Assembly: GCA_021787175.1 (NCBI GenBank)
Contig: JAJYMF010000387.1
Span: 1-6,874, forward strand
DNA length: 6,874 nucleotides
Reading direction: 5' to 3'
From: Pseudomonadota bacterium
GTDB taxonomy: Bacteria > Pseudomonadota > Gammaproteobacteria > Xanthomonadales > Rhodanobacteraceae
In this document: positions 1 to 5,507 of the stretch, in pieces
Layout of the letters: each line of letters begins with the position of its first letter
Position numbering within the stretch: position 1 is the first letter of the stretch
Translations under genes and position numbers: made by a program
The notes under the pieces: model-generated
The model's input: only the letters and a program-made list of their open reading frames with translations
Databases searched by the model: none
What the model was told of the DNA's origin: nothing

Positions 1-953
1 GCCGAGGCCCAGGTAAAGCCGCCGCCGAAGGCTTCCAGCAGGAGATTCTGTCCGCGCTGCACGCGGCCCGAGCGCACGGCCTCGTCCAGCGCCAGCGGCA
101 CCGAGCCCGAGGAGGTGTTGCCGTGGCGATCGACGGTGACGATCACGCGTTCCATCGGCAGGCCCAGGCGCTTGGCGGTGGCCTCGATGATGCGCAGGTT
201 GGCCTGGTGCGGGATCAGCCAGTCCACCTGCGACTCGCGCATGCCGGCGGCTTCCAGCGTCTCGCCGACGATGCGGTCCAGCGTCTTCACCGCGACCTTG
301 AACACTTCGCTGCCGCTCATCAGCACGCGCACGCCGGCGTTGTCCTCGCCCGGCTTGAAGCCGACCGAAACACCGACCGGGTTGTACAGCAAGTGCTTGT
401 AGCCGCCGTCGGCGTGCAGCTTGGTGGTGATGATGCCCGGCTCCTCGCTCGGCTCCAGCACCACCGCGCCGGCGCCGTCGCCGAACAGGACGCAGGTGGA
501 CCGATCGCCCCAGTCGAGCATGCGCGTCAGCGTCTCGGCACCGACCACCAGCGCCTTCTTCGACTGGCCGCTGCGCACCATCGCGTTGGCGACGCCCAGC
601 GCGTAGACGAAACCCGAGCAGGCCGCGTTGACGTCGAAGGCCGCGCAGCCGTTGGCGCCCAGGCGATGCTGCAGCAGACAGGCCGTGGACGGGAAGATCA
701 GGTCCGGCGTGGTGGTGCCAAGCACGATCAGGTCGATCTCGGATGCCTCGACGCCGGCGGCCTGCATGGCCGCGGTCGCGGCATGGAAGGCCAGATCACC
801 CGTGGTTTCGCCCTCGGCCGCCATGTGCCGCTGGCGAATGCCGGTGCGCGAATGGATCCATTCGTCGCTGGTGTCGACCAGGCGTTCGAGATCGGCGTTG
901 GTGACGACGCGACTGGGCAGATAGCTGCCGGTACCGGCGATGCGTGCGTACAT
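1..953 (-). CDS. fabH: 3-oxoacyl-[acyl-carrier-protein] synthase III (FabH), C-terminus cut by window edge
   Basis: The translation is a nearly complete KAS III. This cytoplasmic thiolase-fold enzyme starts type II fatty acid synthesis by condensing an acyl-CoA primer with malonyl-ACP. The full catalytic triad is visible: Cys112 in NAACSGF, His249 in IPHQAN and Asn279 in HGNTSSG. The glycine-rich end GGGFTWAS falls at residues 310-317. In E. coli FabH only about seven residues follow this motif, so just the last few codons are missing. The ATG at 951-953 is firm because an in-frame TGA lies 18 bases upstream; a GAGAGGG Shine-Dalgarno-like stretch (964-970) sits 10 bases from it. Phe87, a primer-pocket residue in E. 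coli FabH, is conserved. Xanthomonads are known to make branched-chain fatty acids, so branched acyl-CoA primers are possible, but the sequence does not decide this. It lies downstream of rpmF with no plsX between; fabD would be expected beyond the left edge. Confidence 0.97.
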   Translation of the reverse strand, partial: MYARIAGTGSYLPSRVVTNADLERLVDTSDEWIHSRTGIRQRHMAAEGETTGDLAFHAATAAMQAAGVEASEIDLIVLGTTTPDLIFPSTACLLQHRLGANGCAAFDVNAACSGFVYALGVANAMVRSGQSKKALVVGAETLTRMLDWGDRSTCVLFGDGAGAVVLEPSEEPGIITTKLHADGGYKHLLYNPVGVSVGFKPGEDNAGVRVLMSGSEVFKVAVKTLDRIVGETLEAAGMRESQVDWLIPHQANLRIIEATAKRLGLPMERVIVTVDRHGNTSSGSVPLALDEAVRSGRVQRGQNLLLEAFGGGFTWAS

Positions 954-1003
954 CGGAAGGCGACCCTCTCAACACGTGCCGCGTGGAGCCGCGGCCGCAA
1001 CGC

Positions 1004-1029
1004 GAAGCGGCGCGTCACCGCGCCGCTTC
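1004..1029 (-). other. Perfect 11-bp hairpin with GUGA (GNRA) loop in the rpmF-fabH spacer
   Basis: Positions 1004-1014 and 1019-1029 are exact reverse complements (GAAGCGGCGCG / CGCGCCGCTTC) separated by four bases. Read along the minus strand, the direction of rpmF-fabH transcription, the loop is GUGA, a stable GNRA tetraloop; on the other strand it would be UCAC. The hairpin begins 27 bases after the rpmF stop and ends about 50 bases before the fabH start. No U-tract follows on the minus strand (GCGTTGCGG comes next), so it does not look like a strong intrinsic terminator. It could partially attenuate transcription, mark an RNA processing end or stabilise the rpmF 3' end. The structure is read directly; the role is inference. 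Confidence 0.7.
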
Positions 1030-1056
1030 AGGGGTGTGCGGACGGCGCGCGAGCGC

Positions 1057-1251
1057 TCAGTCCTCGTCCGCGACCTTGGTGCCGGTGTCGATCACCTGCT
1101 TGCCGCGGTAGTAGCCATCCTTGGTGACATGGTGGCGGCGATGCACCTCGCCGCTGGTCGGATCGGTGGAAAGCTGCACCGTCTTCAGGGCGTCGTGGGA
1201 ACGGCGCATGCCGCGGCGCGACGGCGTCTTGCGGCTCTTTTGCACAGCCAT
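1057..1251 (-). CDS. rpmF: 50S ribosomal protein L32
   Basis: This 64-residue basic protein matches bacterial L32 throughout: MAVQKSRKTPSRRGMRRSHD at the start and RRHHVTKDGYYRGKQVI in the second half, both very close to E. coli L32. L32 is a small protein of the large ribosomal subunit. This copy has no cysteines, so it is the zinc-independent type. It runs several residues past the E. coli protein (57 aa), ending in an acidic tail KVADED. The ATG at 1249-1251 has a clear Shine-Dalgarno sequence, GGAGA (plus-strand 1259-1263), seven bases upstream. It starts 27 bases after the yceD stop and is probably cotranscribed with it. The yceD-rpmF pairing is one of the most conserved arrangements in bacteria. 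Confidence 0.98.
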   Translation of the reverse strand: MAVQKSRKTPSRRGMRRSHDALKTVQLSTDPTSGEVHRRHHVTKDGYYRGKQVIDTGTKVADED

Positions 1252-1278
1252 GGGTCAATCTCCGGAATCGAATCGTCG

Positions 1279-1788
1279 TTATTTCAGCGTCCGCAGCGCG
1301 GCAAAGGGATTGGCGCGTGCCGCGGGTTCCAACTCGTCGTCCGCCGGCGCAGCCCAGGCTGCAACGGCATCTTCGCTGCCCGGCCGCATCGGTACCAGCG
1401 GCAGCGCGAGCAGCAGTTCGTCCTCGATCACTGCCGCCAGATGCAGCGGTTCGGCATCCACCAGCAGCGGCTCGTAACCCGGCAGCAGCGCCGCTTCTTC
1501 GCGTTCCTCGCGGATCAGCCCGAGCCGGCTGTCGACCGTCACCGGGCACACGAAAGGCTCCAGCGACCGCTGACACAGCAGGGTCAGGTCCGCCTGCGCC
1601 TGCACCGACAGAAACGCCGTGCCGAACGCGTCGCGGCCGAACTCCAGCGCAAAACGCACCCTGCCGGCATCGCCCGCGAGCGCAGACACCAGCCTTGGCA
1701 GCATGGCGACCGCAAGCGATCCCTCGAAGGAGCGTCGCGCCATCACCATGCGCCAGACATCCACCGAGTCGGGCAGTGACGCAGACAT
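1279..1788 (-). CDS. yceD: YceD / DUF177 family protein (23S rRNA accumulation protein)
   Basis: This 169-residue soluble protein belongs to the DUF177/YceD family, identified by its place directly upstream of rpmF and by family signatures. These are the LCQRSLEPF segment (71-79), the acidic-hydrophobic IEDELLLALPLVP stretch (121-133) and a C-terminal NPFAALRTLK (160-169). In E. coli and plants, YceD homologues are linked to 23S rRNA processing or accumulation; the biochemical activity is not settled. Length is normal for the family (about 170 aa in E. coli). The ATG at 1786-1788 follows a good promoter so closely that almost no leader remains, and no Shine-Dalgarno is visible. It is the first gene of the yceD-rpmF-fabH unit and diverges from the coiled-coil gene at 1889. 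Confidence 0.92.
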   Translation of the reverse strand: MSASLPDSVDVWRMVMARRSFEGSLAVAMLPRLVSALAGDAGRVRFALEFGRDAFGTAFLSVQAQADLTLLCQRSLEPFVCPVTVDSRLGLIREEREEAALLPGYEPLLVDAEPLHLAAVIEDELLLALPLVPMRPGSEDAVAAWAAPADDELEPAARANPFAALRTLK

Positions 1789-1797
1789 GAAAGCGTG

Positions 1798-1826
1798 ATG
1801 TTAGGTAGCGCACCGCGGCAAGTCAA
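1798..1826 (-). promoter_or_regulatory. Sigma70-type promoter for yceD-rpmF-fabH, probably giving a leaderless mRNA
   Basis: On the minus strand, TTGACT (plus-strand 1821-1826) is followed after exactly 17 bases (1804-1820) by TAACAT (1798-1803). Each hexamer matches the sigma70 consensus (TTGACA/TATAAT) at four to five of six positions. Only nine bases separate the -10 box from the yceD ATG, so initiation six to eight bases downstream would give a 5' leader of about 0-4 bases. This agrees with the absence of a ribosome binding site before yceD. Hexamers and spacing are read directly; the start site is predicted. Confidence 0.7.
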
Positions 1827-1836
1827 CCGCGCGGTT
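1825..1836. repeat. 12-bp perfect palindrome AACCGCGCGGTT between divergent genes
   Basis: The palindrome overlaps the last two bases of the yceD -35 box (1821-1826) and abuts a weak -10-like TACGAT (1837-1842) pointing toward the coiled-coil gene. Its position would suit an operator acting on both directions. A 12-bp palindrome with a CG core is not rare in DNA this GC-rich, so regulatory meaning is uncertain. Confidence 0.3.
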
Positions 1837-1842
1837 TACGAT
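1837..1842 (+). promoter_or_regulatory. Possible -10 element for the coiled-coil/maf unit
   Basis: TACGAT matches the -10 consensus at four of six positions and lies 46 bases before the GTG at 1889. No convincing -35 is present at 16-18 bases upstream. An alternative weak pair is TTTACG (1835-1840) and CAGACT (1858-1863) with a 17-base spacer. The real promoter cannot be chosen from sequence alone. Confidence 0.25.
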
Positions 1843-1868
1843 CCGGCACGGCTGCGGCAGACTGCAGC

Positions 1869-1880
1869 CCTCCGCGGAGG
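1869..1880 (+). promoter_or_regulatory. Ribosome binding site embedded in palindrome CCTCCGCGGAGG
   Basis: GGAGG (1876-1880) is the Shine-Dalgarno sequence for the GTG start at 1889. It is preceded immediately by its exact complement CCTCC (1869-1873). In RNA, a CCUC/GAGG stem with a CGCG loop could form and hide the ribosome binding site. The stem is only four pairs, so any effect would be modest. Confidence 0.4.
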
Positions 1881-1888
1881 ATCCCCGG

Positions 1889-2344
1889 GTGCAACGGTTC
1901 GTGCTGATCATCGGCGTCACGATCGTGACGCTGCTCGCGCTGTTTGTCCTGCGTTCCTTGTGGCACAACCGCAGGCAGCGTCAGCGCGAGCGCACGCTGC
2001 AGCAATTGCTCGAGCAGGCTGATCGCTTCGAGGCGGCGCTGAAAGACTGTCGCGATCGGCTGGGCGAAGCGCACGCGGCGATGGCCGCCCTGCCCGGCGG
2101 CGCGGACGGCGGCCGTGCCTCCGCCCTGGCGGCGGTGAATGCCGGACTGCGCGACCTGCTGGCGCACCGGCTGTGGCTTCGCGATCGTGCGCCGTACGCG
2201 GACAGCGCCGAACTCGAACGCGCCCTGTCCACGATCCGTGGCGCCCAGGAGCAGCTTGCCGATCAGGCCGCCGCCCTGGGCGCCGCCCAGGACGCCCTTT
2301 CCGCGGCGCTGCGCGAGCGCGGCACGACGGAGCCGCCGCCGTGA
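1889..2344 (+). CDS. Unrecognised small membrane-anchored coiled-coil protein
   Basis: I do not recognise a family for this 151-residue product. Residues 4-22 form one strongly hydrophobic helix, followed by a basic stretch with many Arg (28-35). That predicts an N-terminal anchor with a cytoplasmic body by the positive-inside rule. The rest is Ala/Leu/Gln/Glu/Arg-rich and helical, with probable coiled-coil segments at about 33-66 and 105-143 split by a Gly-rich hinge (69-75), and a TTEPPP tail. Reality is supported by a strong GGAGG Shine-Dalgarno (1876-1880) eight bases before the GTG start and by a 4-base GTGA overlap with maf that implies translational coupling. Low-complexity composition makes homology hard to judge. 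A role with Maf or the envelope is only suggested by position. Confidence 0.8.
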   Translation: MQRFVLIIGVTIVTLLALFVLRSLWHNRRQRQRERTLQQLLEQADRFEAALKDCRDRLGEAHAAMAALPGGADGGRASALAAVNAGLRDLLAHRLWLRDRAPYADSAELERALSTIRGAQEQLADQAAALGAAQDALSAALRERGTTEPPP

Positions 2345-2922
2345 CCCGGCGCCTGGTGCTGGCCTCGACCTCGGCCTATCGCGCCGAACTGCTGCGACGG
2401 CTGACCGCGGCATTCGAGCAGCGCGCGCCGCAGGTCGACGAAAGCGCCGGCGCCGGCGAGACACCGCGCGCGCTGGCGGTGCGCCTGGCGGAAACCAAGG
2501 CGCGCGCAGTCGCCGCACACTGCGTCGATGCGCTGGTGATCGGCAGCGATCAGACCGCCGAACTCAACGGCGCCGTCCTCGGCAAGCCGGGCGATGCCGC
2601 CGCCGCGCAGGCGCAGTTGCAGCACAGCAGCGGTCGCGAGGTGCTGTTTCACACCGCATGGTGCCTGCTCGACACCCGCGACGGCCGGCTGCAGCGCGGC
2701 TGCGACCTGACCCGCGTGCGTTTCCGCAGCCTCGACGCCGCGGAGATCGCGCGTTATGTCGAACGGGAGCAGCCGCTGGATTGTGCCGGCAGTTTCAAGA
2801 GCGAGGGACTCGGCATCGCCCTGTTCGAGCGCATCGAGAGCGAGGACCCCACCGCGCTGATCGGCCTGCCGCTGATCGCACTGACGCACGCGCTCAGGAT
2901 TTGCGGGCTGCCGCTGCCCTGA
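2341..2922 (+). CDS. yceF: Maf-family nucleoside triphosphate pyrophosphatase, YceF type (7-methyl-GTP pyrophosphatase)
   Basis: This 193-residue cytoplasmic Maf/HAM1-fold protein would hydrolyse a noncanonical nucleoside triphosphate to the monophosphate and pyrophosphate. The substrate-loop signature LVLASTSAYR is at residues 5-14, the catalytic-type Asp70 in IGSDQ at 67-71, GKP at 81-83, CAGSFKSEG at 148-156 and GLPLIAL near the end. The CAGSFKSEG and ASTSAYR forms follow E. coli YceF, which prefers m7GTP, rather than YhdE (dTTP/UTP); subfamily assignment is by recall of E. coli YceF. The GTG start at 2341 gives normal length and overlaps the preceding stop as GTGA, so translation is probably coupled. 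In E. coli yceF also lies next to yceD-rpmF in divergent orientation. Its last 29 bases overlap the end of the convergent glycosyltransferase gene. Confidence 0.95.
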   Translation: MTRRLVLASTSAYRAELLRRLTAAFEQRAPQVDESAGAGETPRALAVRLAETKARAVAAHCVDALVIGSDQTAELNGAVLGKPGDAAAAQAQLQHSSGREVLFHTAWCLLDTRDGRLQRGCDLTRVRFRSLDAAEIARYVEREQPLDCAGSFKSEGLGIALFERIESEDPTALIGLPLIALTHALRICGLPLP

Positions 2923-4564
2923 GATAGGCCGCGCGTGCGGACTGCCAGACCGGGCAGGCATCGCCCGCGATCGTCGGCAGCGGCCGCACCGGCACCCGCG
3001 CCGACCAGAACGAATAGCGTTTTTCGCCGCGGTACAGATCCAGCCGCCCCAGCGGCTTCAGGTCCGACAGCCGCCAGCAGATCGACGTCAGCCACGCCGG
3101 CTGCTCGCGCTCCTTGAGCGCACTCTCCTCCACCACCAGCAGCACCGGGGCTCCGGGATGCGTGCGGCGCAGGCCGCGCTCGTCGCGGCCCCAGTCGGCC
3201 AGCTGCGGCGCACGGCCGTGATAGACATTGAGCGGGTTGTCGAGCGTCCACGCCGGCCGACGCGGATGCAGCAACAGTTCGAGTTCCGCGGCCATGGCGT
3301 AGTGATCGGTGACCAGCAGCGGCGGCGGCCCGCGCCAGTCGCGCAGCAGATCGCCGGTGCGCGTGGCGACCTGCCGCCAGCCGAGAAACACGTTCGGAAA
3401 CAGCTTCGACTGCGACCAGCCCGCCGCCGTCGCGGGCGAGGTCGCCAGCGCAAACCACGCCAGCAGGGCCAGCAGGCCAGCACCGGCCAGCGCGAACGTC
3501 GCGGCCAGGAAGGCGCGCGCGACGACACGCCCGCGCCGCCACAGCGCGGCGGCATCGCGCGCCAGCAGCGGCAACAGCGGGAGATAGCCCGGCAGCGGCC
3601 AGTGCAGGCGGAAATGCTGATCGTCGGCGAACAGGCCGAACACGAAGTAGCCGCCCAGCAGCGTCGCGGCGGCGATCGCGGCCAGATCCCACGGCGCGCC
3701 GCGGTGCACACGGCGCAGCGCGCGGACCAGGGTCCAGAGCAGCAGACCGTACAGCAGCGGCGTCACCACCGCGGCCTGTTCCAGCGGTTGCGTCAGCGCA
3801 CGCGGCTGGAAATGCCAGGGATTGCGCTGCACCAGCTGGAAATCCAGCGCCTGCCAGTGGTGGTGCAGGTTCCAGCCGACCACGATCAGGGTGGCGATCA
3901 GGCCCAGTGCCAGCGCGAGATACCAGCCGGGCTGCCGCCAGAGTTTCCGGCCACGCGGCGTCAGCAGGGCAAAGGCCAGTCCGGCCAGCGCGAACATGCC
4001 GGCGCGGTAGTGGGTGAACGCGGCCAGCGCCAGCGATACCCCCAGCAGCAGCCAATCGCGCCCGCGGCCGGCGCGTGCGGCACGCTCCAGCGCGATCAGC
4101 GCAACCAGCGCGAACGCCGTCAACGGCACGTCCGGCAGCGCCAGCACACCCAGCGTGGCCAGCATCGGCAGCGCTAGCGCCAGCAGACCCGCGTTCCAGC
4201 CGGCGCGGCGCCCGCCGGTCAGGCGCCCGTAGGCCACCACCAGCCACGGCAGCGCGGCGCCGAGGACGAAAAACAGCAGCCGCACGCCGGGCGCCCCCGG
4301 CCCCAGCAGGTCCTGCCCCAGCCGGGTCAGCAGCGCCGTCAATGGCGGCAGATCGCTGTAGCCCCAGGCGGGATGGCGGCCTTCCCAGGCGTAGAACGCC
4401 TCGTCCGGCAGCAACGCCAGACGTGTCAGCAGCACGGCCTTGACCGCCTGCAGCAATGCCCACAGCGTGACGAACAGCGCGGCCCGATGCTGGGTGCGCG
4501 CCGCTACACTGCCCTCACCCGTCTTCGGCAAGACTCGCCGCTGGCCCGCGACTCCGACACTCAT
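2894..4564 (-). CDS. GT39/ArnT-like (PMT_2) membrane glycosyltransferase
   Basis: This 556-residue integral membrane protein resembles the dolichyl-phosphate-mannose mannosyltransferase/ArnT superfamily, which moves sugars from polyprenyl-phosphate donors to lipid or protein acceptors on the periplasmic face. After the first helix (about 28-50) comes the hallmark first loop with the acidic pair Asp54-Glu55 (LLPDEAFYAWE) and GYSDLPPL (68-75). Roughly ten further hydrophobic helices run to about residue 382, with DDQHFRLHWPLPGYL around 314-328, and a 170-residue soluble C-terminal region follows. The acceptor cannot be told. The ATG at 4562-4564 is preferred for its GGAG six bases upstream (plus-strand 4571-4574). 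An in-frame GTG at 4592-4594 and a TTG at 4529-4531 are alternatives; the N-terminal 26 residues look non-conserved, so the TTG is possible. It stands alone between two plus-strand units. Confidence 0.88.
   Translation of the reverse strand: MSVGVAGQRRVLPKTGEGSVAARTQHRAALFVTLWALLQAVKAVLLTRLALLPDEAFYAWEGRHPAWGYSDLPPLTALLTRLGQDLLGPGAPGVRLLFFVLGAALPWLVVAYGRLTGGRRAGWNAGLLALALPMLATLGVLALPDVPLTAFALVALIALERAARAGRGRDWLLLGVSLALAAFTHYRAGMFALAGLAFALLTPRGRKLWRQPGWYLALALGLIATLIVVGWNLHHHWQALDFQLVQRNPWHFQPRALTQPLEQAAVVTPLLYGLLLWTLVRALRRVHRGAPWDLAAIAAATLLGGYFVFGLFADDQHFRLHWPLPGYLPLLPLLARDAAALWRRGRVVARAFLAATFALAGAGLLALLAWFALATSPATAAGWSQSKLFPNVFLGWRQVATRTGDLLRDWRGPPPLLVTDHYAMAAELELLLHPRRPAWTLDNPLNVYHGRAPQLADWGRDERGLRRTHPGAPVLLVVEESALKEREQPAWLTSICWRLSDLKPLGRLDLYRGEKRYSFWSARVPVRPLPTIAGDACPVWQSARAAYLRAAAARKS
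4505..4510 (+). promoter_or_regulatory. Possible -10 element for moxR operon
   Basis: TACACT matches the -10 consensus at four of six positions and lies 52 bases upstream of the moxR ATG, inside the N-terminal codons of the divergent glycosyltransferase gene. No recognisable -35 hexamer occurs at 16-18 bases upstream, so the call rests on the -10 match and location only. Confidence 0.3.
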
Positions 4565-5507
4565 GCTGCACTCCGCTGCGACAACCCGCGACACCGACCT
4601 GCAGCGCCTCGACCGGGCGCTGGATCAGGTCAACGGCATCCTGCTCGGCAAGCAGCATGCGGTGAAGCTCGCCTTCGCCTGCCTGCTCGCCGGCGGCCAT
4701 CTGCTGATCGAGGACGTGCCGGGGGTCGGCAAGACCACGCTGGCCCACGCGATCGCCGCGACCGCGGGGCTTGCCTACCAGCGCGTGCAGTTCACCAGCG
4801 ACCTGCTGCCTTCCGACATTATCGGCGTCAGCATCTTCGCGCGCGAGACGGACGCGTTCCGCTTCCACCCCGGGCCGCTGTTCACCCAGCTGCTGCTGGC
4901 CGACGAGATCAACCGCGGCACGCCGAAGACCCAGGGCGCGCTGCTGGAGGCCATGGCCGAGGGCCAGGCCAGCGTGGACGGCGAGACGCGCCCGCTGCCG
5001 CAGCCGTTTTTCGTGGTGGCGACGCAGAATCCGCTCGATGCCGCCGGCACCTATCCGTTGCCGGATTCGCAGCTCGACCGCTTTCTGATGCGCATCGCGC
5101 TCGGCTATCCGGCGCACGCCGAGGAACGCGCGCTGCTGGCCGGGGTCGATCGCCGCGACCTGATCGGCCGTCTGGCGCCGGCGCTCGATGCCGCGGCGAT
5201 CGTCGCCCTGCGCACGCGCGTGCGCGACGTGCTGGCCCAGCCGACGCTGCTCGACTACGTGCAGATGCTGCTCGAGGCCAGCCGCCGGCATCCCGGCATC
5301 CGCACCGGCCTGTCGCCGCGCGCCGGCCTGGCGCTGCTGGGCGCCGCGCGCGCATGGGCGCTGCTGCACGGACGCGGCTTCGTGATCCCCGAGGACGTGC
5401 AGGCCGTGTTCGTGGCGGTCGCCGCGCATCGCCTGGTCGCGGCCCACGCGGCCGGCGGCGAGGCGCTGGCACCGGCGCTGCTGGCCGGAGTCGCGGTGCC
5501 GACATGA
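4563..5507 (+). CDS. MoxR-family AAA+ ATPase
   Basis: This 314-residue cytoplasmic ATPase has all MoxR AAA+ elements in order: Walker A in DVPGVGKTT (51-59), the FTSDLLPSDIIG segment (77-88), Walker B LLLADEINR (110-118), KTQGALLEAM (122-131), sensor 1 ATQNP (153-157), QLDRF with the putative arginine finger (170-174), and GLSPRAG with sensor 2 arginine (249-255). MoxR proteins act as chaperone-like ATPases that help mature or activate partner proteins, often vWA-type. Length is typical. An in-frame ATG at 4440 lies upstream, but the extra 41 residues look like read-through of the opposite-strand gene, and family similarity begins just after the ATG at 4563. No clear Shine-Dalgarno precedes that ATG. 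It overlaps the DUF58 gene by four bases (ATGA), and the gene order MoxR-DUF58-transglutaminase is a standard cluster. Confidence 0.95.
   Translation: MLHSAATTRDTDLQRLDRALDQVNGILLGKQHAVKLAFACLLAGGHLLIEDVPGVGKTTLAHAIAATAGLAYQRVQFTSDLLPSDIIGVSIFARETDAFRFHPGPLFTQLLLADEINRGTPKTQGALLEAMAEGQASVDGETRPLPQPFFVVATQNPLDAAGTYPLPDSQLDRFLMRIALGYPAHAEERALLAGVDRRDLIGRLAPALDAAAIVALRTRVRDVLAQPTLLDYVQMLLEASRRHPGIRTGLSPRAGLALLGAARAWALLHGRGFVIPEDVQAVFVAVAAHRLVAAHAAGGEALAPALLAGVAVPT

Noticed and set aside
1004..1029. Strong intrinsic terminator after rpmF
   Set aside because: The stem is strong but is followed on the minus strand by GCGTTGCGG rather than a U-tract, so I list it as a hairpin of unknown role.
123..1127. 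Long plus-strand open frame opposite fabH (334 codons)
   Set aside because: The opposite strand encodes a textbook FabH with all catalytic residues. This frame has no recognisable motif and is His/Arg/Gln/Ala-rich as expected for the antisense of a GC-rich gene.
1877..1890. GAGGATCCCCGGGT, identical to part of the pUC polylinker (BamHI-SmaI)
   Set aside because: The match stops after 14 bases and neither flank continues as vector. It supplies the natural ribosome binding site and GTG start of a coherent gene, so a chance match is more likely than contamination or a cloning joint.
3158..4177. Plus-strand open frame of 339 codons opposite the glycosyltransferase
   Set aside because: Arg/Gln-rich low-complexity translation, no ribosome binding site, no domain; antisense shadow of the membrane protein gene.
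2754..4463. Second long minus-strand frame (569 codons) over the glycosyltransferase
   Set aside because: It overlaps the real gene in another frame, gives Ala/Arg/Gly-rich sequence without the membrane helices or DE motif, and runs into maf.
4373..5503. Upstream extension of the DUF58 reading frame
   Set aside because: The frame is open for over 1 kb upstream but encodes Arg/Ala-rich nonsense across moxR, which is coded in a different frame. The ATG at 5504 fits the family and the overlap with moxR.
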